DNA of 64,000 bases from an uncultured Verrucomicrobiota bacterium (GCA_937873455.1 CALMYG010000006.1:62001-126000), one strand, 5' to 3'; counted from the stretch's first letter, positions 52,892 to 62,859 are shown. Made by a program: numbers and translations. Notes: generated by a model not told the origin, from the letters alone.

Positions 52892-53773
52892 ATGAACCCA
52901 ACCGCGCCCATTCAAACCGTCGGTGTTCTGGTGAATGCCGCCAAGCCGGCCGCCCTCGCCCTGCTGCCGGTATTGGCCAAGGAAACCCGCGAGGCCGGCC
53001 TCCCCCTCGTCCCCTGCCATCGCGAGGAAGCCCACACCGCCGGCATCACCTGCCTCGAGCGGGACGACTTCGCCCGCGCGATCGACGCCCTCATCACCCT
53101 CGGCGGCGACGGCACCCTCCTGCAAGCGGTCAGCCTGGTTCGCAAAGAAGGCCTGCCGATTCTCGGCGTCAACCTTGGCAGGCTGGGCTTTCTCACCGGC
53201 GCCACCACCGCCGAACTTGGTGAAGGCATCCGCGCCCTTGTCGAAGGCCGCTACCAAACCAGCGTGCGCACCATGCTGGACGCCCGCCTCTACACCCGCG
53301 AAGGACTCGAACGGGGCCGCGCCCGCGCCCTCAACGACATGGTCGTCGGCTGGGGCCAGTCCACCCGAATCGTCACCCTCGACGTCGCCGTGAACGATGA
53401 ACCCGTCACGTCCTACCGGTGCGACGGAATCATCGTGTCCACCCCCACCGGCTCAACCGGCCACTCCTTATCCGCGGGCGGACCGATCATTCACCCGGCC
53501 TCCGCCTCCCTGGTGCTTAACGTCGTGTGCCCGCACACCCTCAGCGCGCGCCCGCTGGTCGTTCCGGACTCCGTGCGCATCGCCATCACCGTCGCCCAAA
53601 CCGGTAAACGCCTCCTGCTCTCCGTTGATGGACAAGACGCCGACTCGTTAACCGATGGCGACCGGCTGGTGATTGAAAAAGCGCCGCTTGCCTTCCACCT
53701 CGTCCACTTGCCCGGCTACCGGTATTTCGGCGTGCTGCGGGAAAAACTGCAGTGGAGCGGCTCCAGCGCCTGA
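52892..53773 (+). CDS. nadK: NAD kinase
   Basis: 293 residues. The family motif GGDGTLLQAV is at ~71-80, LGVNLGRLGFLT follows, LNDMVV replaces the usual NE/D motif, and YRCDGIIVSTPTGSTGHSLSAGGPI is the catalytic segment. It phosphorylates NAD to NADP. The ribosome site is weak. It is convergent with the YfgM-like gene, 38 bp away. Confidence 0.95.
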   Translation: MNPTAPIQTVGVLVNAAKPAALALLPVLAKETREAGLPLVPCHREEAHTAGITCLERDDFARAIDALITLGGDGTLLQAVSLVRKEGLPILGVNLGRLGFLTGATTAELGEGIRALVEGRYQTSVRTMLDARLYTREGLERGRARALNDMVVGWGQSTRIVTLDVAVNDEPVTSYRCDGIIVSTPTGSTGHSLSAGGPIIHPASASLVLNVVCPHTLSARPLVVPDSVRIAITVAQTGKRLLLSVDGQDADSLTDGDRLVIEKAPLAFHLVHLPGYRYFGVLREKLQWSGSSA

Positions 53774-53811
53774 ACGGCAACCGGATCGGGTGGCGGCGGG
53801 CGAAGCGAGCT

Positions 53812-54492
53812 TTACGGGGCCGTTTGGGCGGCGCGCTCTTGCTTCCGGACAAATTCAAGCCCGGTTTCCGCGCGGATGGTCCAGCGGCTTTCCGGATTTT
53901 CGGCGATGAAGGTCTCGTAGACCGCCTTGGCATCGTCGAACCGGCTCATGGCTTCAAGGACGCGGGCCTTGCCGAACGTTGCGCTCGGAGCCATGAAGTG
54001 GTTGGCGTGTTGGGCGAGATAGCGGTCGTAGGCGCTGAGCGCCTCGGTGAGGTTGCCGATCGATTCCAGGCTCTGGGCGATGCCCAACTCGGCGACGGCG
54101 ATCATTGTGTGCCGGGGGTGCTTTTCCTTGAACTGCTCGAAGGTCTGACGGGCCAGATCGAATTGGCCCTGATCAAAATACGCGCCAGCGAGGGAAAGAT
54201 ACGCGAGCGCGGCCGCCGGCGTGTCCGGGTAGTTGTTGATGATTTCCTGAAATTGGGGCGCGGTCTGGGAGTTGGCGAGGAGCGAGGCCGCGGTGTCGAT
54301 TTTGGCCGCGCGGGTGTTTTTCCATACCGTAAAACCGACGAACCCCACCACCGCGATCAAGACGCCCACCACAATCGCGATGGCGTTTTCCTTGAGAAAA
54401 TCAAGGACCTCCGGCACTTCGTGTTGTTCGAGCTGCTGGACCTGAGCCGGTTTTCCCGGCGCTTCCTGATGAGTAGTTTCGTCGTTATTCAT
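53812..54492 (-). CDS. YfgM-like membrane TPR protein
   Basis: 226 residues from ATG 54492. After ~30 polar residues, one membrane helix (NAIAIVVGVLIAVVGFVGFTVW, about 36-57) is followed by periplasmic TPR repeats: TPAAALAYLSLAGAYFDQGQFDLARQTFEQF, VAELGIAQSLESIGNLTEALSAYDRYL and ATFGKARVLEAMSRFDDAKAVYETF. This is the YfgM/ancillary SecYEG translocon subunit layout. It lies 46 bp after aroK. Confidence 0.85.
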   Translation of the reverse strand: MNNDETTHQEAPGKPAQVQQLEQHEVPEVLDFLKENAIAIVVGVLIAVVGFVGFTVWKNTRAAKIDTAASLLANSQTAPQFQEIINNYPDTPAAALAYLSLAGAYFDQGQFDLARQTFEQFKEKHPRHTMIAVAELGIAQSLESIGNLTEALSAYDRYLAQHANHFMAPSATFGKARVLEAMSRFDDAKAVYETFIAENPESRWTIRAETGLEFVRKQERAAQTAP

Positions 54493-54538
54493 AACAAGGG
54501 CGGGATTGTATGGCGGTTTTACCGGGATAACGCAAGTT

Positions 54539-55048
54539 TTATCGCAGGCGGGCGAGTATCGCCTCCGCGGTGTCGGCCGGGCGATGACCCTCCGTGTCCA
54601 CCTGTTCGGGGATGGCGTCGTACAGGAGTTGACGCCGGGCCAGCAGATCGGAAATTTTCGCCAGGCGATCCTCGCCCTGCAGAAGCGGGCGGTTGGTGTC
54701 TTGGGCGACGCGGGCGAGAATGGTTTCGGGTTTTGCTTTAAGACAAAACACCCGTCCGCCGACGGCAAAGTCGCGCAGATTGTCCGGATTCAGCACAATG
54801 CCGCCTCCGGTGGAAATCACCAGACCGGTTTGGCCGGCCAGCTCGACGACCAACGCCCGCTCCAGGGCGCGAAAAGCAGCTTCGCCCCGGTCGCGAAAGA
54901 TGTCCGGAATCGAACATCCTTCGCGCCGGACGATTTCTTCATCCATGTCGATGAAGGTCATCCCCAGCCGTTCGGCGAGGACGCGGCCGGCGCTGCTTTT
55001 GCCGGTGCCCATGAACCCGACGAGAACAATGTTGGGAAGGACGCTCAT
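54539..55048 (-). CDS. aroK: Shikimate kinase
   Basis: 169 residues from ATG 55048. Walker A GFMGTGKSSAGR, FIDMDEEIVRREG (shikimate-binding DxD), FRxxE in IFRDRGEAAFRALE, STGGGIVLNPDN, and the lid RPLLQG. It phosphorylates shikimate for chorismate and aromatic amino-acid synthesis. It follows potD by 13 bp, so it may be the last gene of the pot operon, an odd pairing. Confidence 0.95.
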   Translation of the reverse strand: MSVLPNIVLVGFMGTGKSSAGRVLAERLGMTFIDMDEEIVRREGCSIPDIFRDRGEAAFRALERALVVELAGQTGLVISTGGGIVLNPDNLRDFAVGGRVFCLKAKPETILARVAQDTNRPLLQGEDRLAKISDLLARRQLLYDAIPEQVDTEGHRPADTAEAILARLR

Positions 55049-55061
55049 GCCGGATCGCGGA

Positions 55062-56099
55062 TTAGTCGGCGGCCTTGATTTCGTCCCACATCCGGGTGTA
55101 GAGGGCGAGCGCTTCGCCGACATCGTCGATAAATTCGCTGCGCGCGCGGATCTCCGGATCCATGAAGATCGTGGGGTCTTCCTTGATTTCGTCGCTCAGC
55201 AATTCGTAGGCGCCGATGTTGGGGCACAGGTAGGCGATGTATTCAATGTTGGCGGCGGCATTTTCCGGATCGTGCATGAAATTGATGTAGGCATGCGCGA
55301 GTTCAACCTGCTTGGCGGTGTTGGGGATGACGAAGTCATCGGAAAACGTCGAGGTGCCCTCTTGCGGCGTGACAAACACGATGTCTTCGTTGTCTTCCAT
55401 GACCTGAACGATGTCGCCGCTGTAGCCTTGGACGAGCAGGAAGGCCCCGGAGGCGAGCCCGACCTTGTATTGTTCGTTGTCGAACTTGGCGATGTTGCGC
55501 TTCCAGCGAATGACGACATCACGGGCCTCGGCCAGTTCGTTTTCGTTGGTGGTGTTCAGGCTGTAGCCGAGAAACTTCAGGGCGGCGCCGATGGTTTCCC
55601 GCATGTCGTTGAGGAGGGTGATGCGTCCGCGCAGGTCTTCGCGGTCAAACATGGCCCAGGACGGCTCGACATTTTCAACCCGGCTTTCCAGATAGGCGAT
55701 TCCGGTATGGCCTACCATGTAGGGAACGCTGTGGTCCATGTCTTTGTCCTTGGCATACTTGAGATGATCGGGATCGACGTACTTCAGGTTGGGGATCAAC
55801 TCCTTGTTGATGGGCTGCAGCATGCCCTGGCGGTTCATGGTAATGATCATGTAGCTGCTGGGAATGATGAGGTCGTAGCCGGTGGCGCCGGCCTGGAGCT
55901 TGGCAAACATGGCTTCGTTGGAGTCGAAGGTGTCGATGACAACGCGGCAATTGAATTCCTTTTCAAACTGCTTGACCAAGGCGGGGTCGACATAGTCAGC
56001 CCACGTGTACAGGTGCAGACGGGGCTTCCCGGCGCCGCAGCCCGACACGATTCCCGCCAGTCCAAGGGCGATCACGCCCAGCATTAGTTTTTTTGTCAT
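55062..56099 (-). CDS. potD: Spermidine/putrescine-binding lipoprotein PotD
   Basis: 345 residues. Lipobox LAGIVSGC with Cys21. The mature protein begins RLHLYTWADYVDPALVKQFEKEF, the PotD/PotF opening, with YDLIIPSSYM, VPYMVGHTGIAY and FVTPQEGTSTFSDDFVIPNTAK. It captures polyamine in the periplasm or at the inner membrane for PotBC. Its ATG overlaps the potC stop by 4 bp. Confidence 0.94.
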   Translation of the reverse strand: MTKKLMLGVIALGLAGIVSGCGAGKPRLHLYTWADYVDPALVKQFEKEFNCRVVIDTFDSNEAMFAKLQAGATGYDLIIPSSYMIITMNRQGMLQPINKELIPNLKYVDPDHLKYAKDKDMDHSVPYMVGHTGIAYLESRVENVEPSWAMFDREDLRGRITLLNDMRETIGAALKFLGYSLNTTNENELAEARDVVIRWKRNIAKFDNEQYKVGLASGAFLLVQGYSGDIVQVMEDNEDIVFVTPQEGTSTFSDDFVIPNTAKQVELAHAYINFMHDPENAAANIEYIAYLCPNIGAYELLSDEIKEDPTIFMDPEIRARSEFIDDVGEALALYTRMWDEIKAAD

Positions 56100-56872
56100 G
56101 TTCGTTTCTCCCGGGTTAAGCGTTGACTACTCCATACCGCCAAAAAGGTTACCACCAAAAGGATCGTGGACAAAGCATTAATGATAGGCATGTTCCGGCT
56201 GTGCTTCATCATGCTGTAGATCCGGATGGGCAGCGTGGTTGAGCCGGGGCCGGAGACAAAAAAGGTGATGACGAAATCATCGATGGACAACGTGAACGCG
56301 AGCAGGCCGCCGGCGGCAATGCCCGGAGCGAGCATGGGCAACAACACCCGCCACAAGGTATCCCACCAACCCGCGCCAAGATCCTGCGAAGCTTCGATCA
56401 CCGAAAAATCGAAGTCCTGGAGCCGGGCGAGCACAACCATGGCCACATAGCTGATGCAGAACGTGACGTGGGCGAGAAAAATCGTGGTGAGTCCGAGCTG
56501 GAAGCCCATGGCGACGAAAAACAACAACAGGCTCATGCCCATGAGAATGTCGGGAACCACCAGCGGGGTGTAGATCAGGGTGTAATGGATCCGCTGGAGT
56601 CGGGTGTTGTAGCGGTGCAGGGCAAAAGCGGCGAGGGTACCGAGAATCATGGAAACCAGGGTGGAGGATACCGCGATGATCAGGGTGTTGCGCAGGGCGG
56701 TCCAGATGGGGCCGTCATTAAACAGGCGCACATACCAATTCAGGGTGAAACCCTCCCAGCTTCCGCCGAACCGGGAGGCGTTGAAGGAGTTGAGGACGAG
56801 CAGTAGAATCGGCACGTAAAAGAACAGGAGAATAAAAACCGTGGTGAACAGCGGGAGCCGACTGCGCTTCAT
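56096..56872 (-). CDS. potC: Spermidine/putrescine ABC permease PotC
   Basis: 258 residues with six membrane helices. The EAA loop that docks the ATPase reads VIEASQDLGAGWWDTLWRVLLPMLAPGI. The N-terminal FTTVFILLFFYVPILLLVLNSFNASRFGGSWEGFTLNWY is typical of PotC. It overlaps potB upstream and potD downstream by 4 bp each. Confidence 0.94.
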   Translation of the reverse strand: MKRSRLPLFTTVFILLFFYVPILLLVLNSFNASRFGGSWEGFTLNWYVRLFNDGPIWTALRNTLIIAVSSTLVSMILGTLAAFALHRYNTRLQRIHYTLIYTPLVVPDILMGMSLLLFFVAMGFQLGLTTIFLAHVTFCISYVAMVVLARLQDFDFSVIEASQDLGAGWWDTLWRVLLPMLAPGIAAGGLLAFTLSIDDFVITFFVSGPGSTTLPIRIYSMMKHSRNMPIINALSTILLVVTFLAVWSSQRLTREKRT

Positions 56873-57750
56873 GCCGGGCCCTCCTTGTTGGCGGCTGGCT
56901 GTCGCCGCCCCTGCAACATAAGCACCACGACCATCGGCCCGAGCACGGCGAGGGTGAGCAGCGCCGAGAGCCCGCTGGCGTGCGGCCAGTTGCGGTCGGA
57001 AAACGTCCGCTGGGCAATTTTGTTGCCGATCATCTTGCTGGAGGGACCTCCCATGATGTCGGGAATGACGTAGGAGCCGAGGGCGGGAATGAACACGACG
57101 AGAAACGCGGTGAGCAACCCGCGGTTGATGCCGGGAATAAAGACATTCCAGAAGGCGCGCAAGGCGCCCGCGCCCAGATCGCGGGCGGCCTCGGTGAGGC
57201 GAAAATCAAATTTTTCGGCGGCGGCATAGATCGGCAATATCGCGAACGGTAGGTGGGTGTACACAAGGACAAGCAACACCGCGTACTCGTTGTAGAGCAG
57301 TTGGGCCTCCGGAGCGGCCAGGCCGAGAAACACCAGTCCCTGCTTGAGCCATCCCTCCGGGTGCAGCAACTCGCGCCACGCGAAAACCCGAACCAGAAAA
57401 TTCGTCCAGAACGGCACCACCACCAGCAGGAGCAGCGCTTGCCGCCAGGACTCGCGAACCCTGGCCATGAAATAGCCGCAGGGAACGGCCAGGGCGAGGC
57501 AGATGAAGGTGGTCGCCACGCTCAAGCGCACGGTGCGCCAGACGATCGACGGATAATTCGGATTGGCCAGGCCGCGCCAGGTCTCCAGCGTCCATCCGGT
57601 GCCGATTCCGCCGTCAAGGTTAACCGGGCGGAAAGCGATGGCGAAGATGGTGAGGGTCGGCACAACGAAAAACACCAGCAACCAGACGACGGTGGGAATG
57701 GATACCAGCCACTCGGTCAGGGATTTTCGGGAAGCGGTTGCGCCGTGCAT
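56869..57750 (-). CDS. potB: Spermidine/putrescine ABC permease PotB
   Basis: 293 residues from ATG 57750; a TTG five codons upstream (57765) is also possible, but GGGAA sits about 10 nt before the ATG. Six membrane helices; EAA loop LTEAARDLGAGALRAFWNVFIPGINRGLLTAF. PALGSYVIPDIMGGPSSKMIGNKI is characteristic of PotB. It follows potA by 24 bp and forms the channel with PotC. Confidence 0.94.
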   Translation of the reverse strand: MHGATASRKSLTEWLVSIPTVVWLLVFFVVPTLTIFAIAFRPVNLDGGIGTGWTLETWRGLANPNYPSIVWRTVRLSVATTFICLALAVPCGYFMARVRESWRQALLLLVVVPFWTNFLVRVFAWRELLHPEGWLKQGLVFLGLAAPEAQLLYNEYAVLLVLVYTHLPFAILPIYAAAEKFDFRLTEAARDLGAGALRAFWNVFIPGINRGLLTAFLVVFIPALGSYVIPDIMGGPSSKMIGNKIAQRTFSDRNWPHASGLSALLTLAVLGPMVVVLMLQGRRQPAANKEGPA

Positions 57751-57774
57751 GTTCGTGGTTCCCAATGCGGCGGA

Positions 57775-58929
57775 TCAGGGTTTGGCCGGAGCGTCGGGCA
57801 AGGTCATGAGCAGTTCGTCGTGTTCGCTGTATTGTTCCAGCATGAAACCGTCGTCGGCGTGCCACCAGATGAAAACCTGGTCCTTCCACTTGATCGCTCG
57901 TTCGTCGAGCAGGAAGCGTCCATGTTGCTGGTTGATGGAGATGCGGTAGTCGCCGGTGCGGACCCAATAGCGCGTGTGGGAACCGAGGTAGACAATGTCT
58001 TCCACCACCCCGGACAAGACATTGAAATGCGGGTTGGGATCGGGGCGGTCGCGTGAAATGCGCAATTTTTCCGGGCGGACGCTGAGGTGGATCGGCGCGT
58101 TCAACTGAATGTTCTTGTCGTTGAAGCACACGACATCGCCGAGGCCTTCGACCCGGGTGCGGTTGTAGTCCTTGTCGAGTTCGGCGGCGACCACGCCCTC
58201 GAAGAAATTGGTGTCGCCGATGAACGCGGCGACGAAGCTCGATCGCGGCGCTTCGTAGATTTCGCCGGATGTGCCGATTTGTTCGATGCGGCCGCCGTTC
58301 ATCACGGCGATGCGATCGCTCAGACTCATCGCTTCGCCCTGATCGTGGGTGACGTAGATAAAGGTAATGCCGACCTCGTCATGGATGTTGTCGAGTTCGA
58401 TCAACATACGCTGGCGCAGCTTGAGGTCCAGGGCGGCGAGAGGCTCGTCGAGGAGCAGCACCTGGGGTTTGTTGATCAGGGCGCGGGCGATGGCCACGCG
58501 TTGTTTTTGTCCGCCGCTGATCTGGTCCGGCTTTTTGTACGCCTGTTCCTCCATCTGGATCAGCGCGAGCATTTTTTCTACTTCCTGCTTGATCTCGGCC
58601 TTGCCGCGGCGGGCGATTTTGAGGCCATAGGCAATGTTGTCCCACAAGGTCATGTGGGGAAACAGGGCGTAGCTTTGGAAGATGGTGTTGACCTTGCGTT
58701 CGTTCGGAGGCAGGCGGGTGATGTCCTCGCCGTTAAGCAGCAACTGGCCCTCCTGCGGTTGTTCAAACCCGGCGATCATGCGGAGCAGCGTGGTCTTCCC
58801 GCAACCGCTGGGCCCGAGCAGCGAGAAAAACTCACCCCGACGGATCGACAACGAAACGTTGTTTACGGCGGTAAACGAGCCGAACCGTTTGGTTACGTTG
58901 ACAATTTCCACGCTGTTTTCTTCGGTCAT
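57775..58929 (-). CDS. potA: Spermidine/putrescine ABC ATPase PotA
   Basis: 384 residues from ATG 58929, with GAGAGGAG just upstream. ABC motifs: Walker A GPSGCGKTT, Q-loop IFQSYALFPHM, signature ISGGQKQRVAIARAL, Walker B QVLLLDEPLAALD, and His switch THDQ. The C-terminal TOBE domain (HLSVRPEKLRI; VEDIVYLGSHTRYWVRTG) fits PotA. First gene of potABCD. It powers polyamine import. Confidence 0.95.
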   Translation of the reverse strand: MTEENSVEIVNVTKRFGSFTAVNNVSLSIRRGEFFSLLGPSGCGKTTLLRMIAGFEQPQEGQLLLNGEDITRLPPNERKVNTIFQSYALFPHMTLWDNIAYGLKIARRGKAEIKQEVEKMLALIQMEEQAYKKPDQISGGQKQRVAIARALINKPQVLLLDEPLAALDLKLRQRMLIELDNIHDEVGITFIYVTHDQGEAMSLSDRIAVMNGGRIEQIGTSGEIYEAPRSSFVAAFIGDTNFFEGVVAAELDKDYNRTRVEGLGDVVCFNDKNIQLNAPIHLSVRPEKLRISRDRPDPNPHFNVLSGVVEDIVYLGSHTRYWVRTGDYRISINQQHGRFLLDERAIKWKDQVFIWWHADDGFMLEQYSEHDELLMTLPDAPAKP

Positions 58930-59045
58930 GCTCCTCTCCACGTTGGGCAAAACGTGGGGTTTTTGTGAAGAAAAATCAACCCCTGATGCGCGAAAATTCA
59001 CCGGAGGCGTTCCCGGCGCTCGCCCGGCATTCGCGCTGAGCGATC

Positions 59046-60530
59046 TTATTCGCGTCGCGTTTGCAGTTCGAGGCAGAGCTCGAGGTTTTTCCGGGCGATG
59101 GCGTGATCCGGCCGGCGGTCGAGGACCGCACGGAGGATGCGCTCGGCTTCCACCAGATCGCCGTCTTCGCCGGCGAGCACGGCAAGATTCACCGCGGCGG
59201 ATACATCGTGCGGGTTGAGGGTCTCGGCGCGCTGAAAGAATGTACGCGCGGCCTCGCGGTTGCCTTCGGCTTTTTCCAGCAAGCCAAGCCAGGTATGGGC
59301 GCGGGCGCTGTCCGGTTCAACCCGAAGCGCGGCCTCCCACAAGGCCCGGTCATCACGCCAGTCTTCAAGGCGGTTAACCGTCAACCCAAGATAGGCGCCC
59401 ACGAGCAACAACCCCGCGAGTACGCCGCGCAGGCGCAAGACCCCCAAAACGCCCGCCACGACCAGCAAAAAGCCCGGCAGCAGGCTGTAGGCGTAACGAT
59501 CCGCCACGGGATTCAGTAGCGGCACGAGGTTGCTGACCGGCGCGTACGCAATGATCGTCCACGCCAACCCCCAGGCAAGGGCGGGATAACGCGCGCGGGT
59601 CAGCGCGAAAGCGGTAGCCATGATGCCGATGATAAAGAGTCCGGCGACAAACCGGGGATCGCCCGGCCCGGTAACCGGATTAAACCGGTAGTCGACCGAG
59701 AGCGAGAGCGGAACCAACATGGTTTGCTGCACGTGATAAAGCAACCAGGGCGGCGTCCATATGCGCTCCATTCCGCGCAGGGCATGACCGTTCCAGGCGG
59801 CGCCAACCGCCTGCACATCGCCCCGGGCGAACAACGCGCCCAGATACACGGCCGTGATCAGCGCGAGCGCCACAACCAGCCGGCGGCGAAACGGGGCCGC
59901 AGGCCGGCATTCGGGAAAACACCACCAACCGGCAACGAGTATACATGGAAACGCCACCGCGGACTCCTTGGCCAGCAACGCGAAGGCATACGCGACGATT
60001 CCCAGCGCGGCGTTCCGGCCGGTCACCGCCGGGCGCAAAAGAGTCGCCAACAATACCAGGCCGCCCAACGTGGCCAGCGTGTCTTCGCGAAACGCCGGCG
60101 ACTGTACCGCCTCGACGGCAAGCGGATGCCAACCAAAGCCCAGCGTCACCAAAACCGCCGGCCAGGGCTTGCCCCGGAACCGCATCCCGGGCAACCCGTA
60201 CAGGATCGCGAAAACCAACAGGGTATTCGCGCCGTGCAAAAGCAGGTTGGTCAAACGGTATCCGGGCGGCCACAACCCCCAGGCCCACCGATCGGCGAAA
60301 TAACTGGCCACGACCAACGGGCGCTGGCCATCCACCACCGAGGGGTCCATCCAGGTACGGAAGGTCGCGACACGCCAGGCGTTCGATGGGCGGGCGATAA
60401 ATTCATTTTCGACCAACACCCCGTGGTCGTCATACACCAAGGCGTGATTCAGCCCCCGCCCATACGGAAGCACGGCCAGCACGGCCAGCGCCACGCCCCA
60501 CCCCCAACGGAATCGCGCCTTATCCGACAT
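59046..60530 (-). CDS. TMTC-like membrane protein with C-terminal TPRs
   Basis: 494 residues. About ten membrane helices fill residues 10-380, with an early luminal/periplasmic loop (ALVYDDHGVLVENEFI, the DD motif of TMTC and GT-C-like transferases). The last ~100 residues are TPR repeats (ALWEAALRVEPDSARAHTWLGLLEKAEGNREAARTFFQRA; NLAVLAGEDGDLVEAERILRAVL). TMTC proteins are linked to protein O-mannosylation in eukaryotes; in bacteria the function is unknown. Overlaps the era stop by 11 bp. Confidence 0.8.
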   Translation of the reverse strand: MSDKARFRWGWGVALAVLAVLPYGRGLNHALVYDDHGVLVENEFIARPSNAWRVATFRTWMDPSVVDGQRPLVVASYFADRWAWGLWPPGYRLTNLLLHGANTLLVFAILYGLPGMRFRGKPWPAVLVTLGFGWHPLAVEAVQSPAFREDTLATLGGLVLLATLLRPAVTGRNAALGIVAYAFALLAKESAVAFPCILVAGWWCFPECRPAAPFRRRLVVALALITAVYLGALFARGDVQAVGAAWNGHALRGMERIWTPPWLLYHVQQTMLVPLSLSVDYRFNPVTGPGDPRFVAGLFIIGIMATAFALTRARYPALAWGLAWTIIAYAPVSNLVPLLNPVADRYAYSLLPGFLLVVAGVLGVLRLRGVLAGLLLVGAYLGLTVNRLEDWRDDRALWEAALRVEPDSARAHTWLGLLEKAEGNREAARTFFQRAETLNPHDVSAAVNLAVLAGEDGDLVEAERILRAVLDRRPDHAIARKNLELCLELQTRRE

Positions 60531-61440
60531 AACCGAACTTCTTCAACAACCAGAAATTCCGACTCCAATCCTTCTCAACCTTGACCCAAAGCTCCACCGT
60601 TACCGGAACCTCATACAGATTCGACAACTCGGCCTCGGAGGAACGCTTGGCTTTGCGCAACATCCGGCCCTTTTCGCCAATCACGATACCCTTCTGCGAG
60701 TATTTGTTGACGTAGATAATCGCCCGGACGTGCCACTCCGGGCCCTCGTCCTCCAGCTTCTCCACCCAAACCGCGATGGCATGCGGCAACTCTTCCCGCA
60801 GGGAAAGAAAAAGCTTTTCCCGGATGACATCCGCGATGGCCAGCTTGCGCGGATAGTCGGAAAAAATATCCTCGGGAAAAAGCAACGGCCCCAGCGGCAA
60901 CCCGGCGAACAACGCATCGAGCAACTCGGATTGTCCGTCACCGGAAACCGCGGAAACCGGAAACCACCGAGGCTCCGGAACTTCCCGGCCGGACTCGGCG
61001 GCGATGACCCGCCATCGCTCGCGGTAATCGGATTCGTGACGACGCCCGAGGTCCGTTTTGTTCAGCGCGATGACGATGGGAAGCTCCTCCCGGACCAGAC
61101 GGCGCATCCAACCCTCGTCTTCATCGCGCGGAGGCGCGGAGGCGTCGACGACCAACACGATCGCATCGACACCCTCCACCGAGGAGCGGGCCAGCCGGTT
61201 CATGACCTTGCCGAGTTCGCCCGGCGCCTTGTGAAGCCCCGGGGTGTCCACCAGCACCAACTGCCCGCGCGCATCGGTAAGCACGCCGCGAATCACATTG
61301 CGCGTGGTTTGGGCCACCGGGCTGACGATGCTCAACTTTTCGCCGAGCAACGCGTTGCTGAGCGATGATTTCCCGACATTGGCTCTTCCGACGACGGCGA
61401 CCATGCCGACGCGGCGATTTTCCGTGGCTTCCTGGCTCAT
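60520..61440 (-). CDS. era: GTPase Era
   Basis: 306 residues from ATG 61440, which overlaps the upstream nuclease stop (ATGA). G1 VVGRANVGKSSLSNALLG (RAN where RPN is usual), QTTRN (G2), DTPGLH (G3) and NKTD (G4). The C-terminal KH domain has QKGIVIGEKGRMLRKAKRSSEAEL (GxxG-type loop). Era chaperones 16S rRNA and 30S assembly. The TMTC-like gene starts 11 bp inside its end. Confidence 0.96.
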   Translation of the reverse strand: MSQEATENRRVGMVAVVGRANVGKSSLSNALLGEKLSIVSPVAQTTRNVIRGVLTDARGQLVLVDTPGLHKAPGELGKVMNRLARSSVEGVDAIVLVVDASAPPRDEDEGWMRRLVREELPIVIALNKTDLGRRHESDYRERWRVIAAESGREVPEPRWFPVSAVSGDGQSELLDALFAGLPLGPLLFPEDIFSDYPRKLAIADVIREKLFLSLREELPHAIAVWVEKLEDEGPEWHVRAIIYVNKYSQKGIVIGEKGRMLRKAKRSSEAELSNLYEVPVTVELWVKVEKDWSRNFWLLKKFGYVG

Positions 61441-62831
61441 GTCAGCTCCGCCGTTTCGCCGCGTCGCGGCAGATACACCTTGACTGCGAGTTCGGTGCGC
61501 AACGCTTCCGCAAGGGCTTCGCGCGCGTCTTCTTCGCCATGCACCAGGTACACGGCGCGCGCGCCGGATTGCGCGGCGCACGCAATCAGATCCTTGCGGT
61601 CGGCATGGGCGCTGAAGGCGTCCAACACTTCGACCGAGGCGTTGCGATCAAACATGTCGCCGAAAATCCGCACTTCTTTTTGTCCCTCGACCAGACGCCG
61701 GCCCAGCGTGTGGACGGCTTGATAACCGACGATGACCACGGTGTTGGCCGGGTTTTCAATGCCGTGCTTGAGGTGATGCAGGATGCGCCCGTGCTCGCAC
61801 ATGCCGGATGCGGCGATGACCACGCAGGGCTCCCTGGCGGCGGTAATGCGCCGGGACTCATCGGGCGTGGCGGCAACCTTGACCCAGGGCGGACACATCA
61901 AGCAGGTCATTTTTTCCCGCATGGCGTGGTATTCCTCGTCGAGATAGTCGGCGTGCTGGTCGAAGATGCGGGTGACGGCGGCGGCCATGGGGCTGTCCAG
62001 GTAGACCGGCCGTTTTTCCAACTCGCCGTCAATCATCATGCTGGAAATGTGGTAGATCAATTCCTGGGCGCGCTCAAGGGCAAATGCGGGGATCAACACC
62101 TTGCCGCCGCCAGCCCAAGTCCGGGTGATCACCGCCCGCAGTTGGTCGCGCGCATTCTCCGCCGGGCCGTGCAGCCGGTTGCCGTAGGTGCTTTCCAGCA
62201 CGAGCACATCCACCGGCGGCATGACCTCCGGGTCGCGGATCAGCGGAAGATGGTGACGCCCGAGATCAACGGCGAAACCCAGCTTCACGGTTTTCCGTCC
62301 ATCGTTGAGTTCGAGGTACGAAAGTTCCGCACCGAGGATATGGCCGGCTTCGTACGCGGTGGAACGAATGCCCGGAGCCAACGCCACCGGCTGGTGATAG
62401 GCGTGCCCGCGGAGCAGGGAGATCGCCTGCTCGGCATCCGCCAGGGTATAGAGCGGATCAATCGCCGGTTGACCCTTGCGGTTGGTTTTCTGATTCAGGT
62501 AGGCGGCGTCCTGCATTTGAATTTGGGCGGAATCACGCAACATCACTTCGGCAATGCGGGCGGTGGCGGCCGTCGCGTGGATCGGGTTCCGGTACCCCTG
62601 CGCGCACAGGCTGGGAAGGTTGCCGCAATGATCAATGTGGGCGTGGGACAACAGCACCGCATTTATATCGCCGGGGTTGAAGCCGAACGAGCGGTTAATC
62701 CGGCGGGCGTCCTCGCGGCGGCCCTGAAACAGTCCGGCATCGCGCAAGACGCGCGCGCCGTTGACTTCGATGAGGTGCATGGAGCCGGTGACCGTATCGG
62801 CCCCGCCGTGAAAATGAAGATTGATTGTCAT
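61437..62831 (-). CDS. Metallo-beta-lactamase/beta-CASP ribonuclease
   Basis: 464 residues from ATG 62831. Metal site HAHIDHCGNLP (HxHxDH), STAYEAGHILGA, and LESTYGNR; beta-CASP motif PAFALERAQELIYHI and RMBL-like end VRIFGDMFDRNASVEVLDAFSAHADRKDL. This matches the CPSF/YSH1-type exo/endonuclease family that processes RNA 3' ends. First of three genes (nuclease, era, TMTC-like) in an overlapping operon that couples RNA processing to ribosome assembly. Divergent from the glycosylase with 28 bp between starts. Confidence 0.93.
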   Translation of the reverse strand: MTINLHFHGGADTVTGSMHLIEVNGARVLRDAGLFQGRREDARRINRSFGFNPGDINAVLLSHAHIDHCGNLPSLCAQGYRNPIHATAATARIAEVMLRDSAQIQMQDAAYLNQKTNRKGQPAIDPLYTLADAEQAISLLRGHAYHQPVALAPGIRSTAYEAGHILGAELSYLELNDGRKTVKLGFAVDLGRHHLPLIRDPEVMPPVDVLVLESTYGNRLHGPAENARDQLRAVITRTWAGGGKVLIPAFALERAQELIYHISSMMIDGELEKRPVYLDSPMAAAVTRIFDQHADYLDEEYHAMREKMTCLMCPPWVKVAATPDESRRITAAREPCVVIAASGMCEHGRILHHLKHGIENPANTVVIVGYQAVHTLGRRLVEGQKEVRIFGDMFDRNASVEVLDAFSAHADRKDLIACAAQSGARAVYLVHGEEDAREALAEALRTELAVKVYLPRRGETAELT

Positions 62832-62859
62832 GGTGGTGCGGGCAGGATAGTCCGTTGTC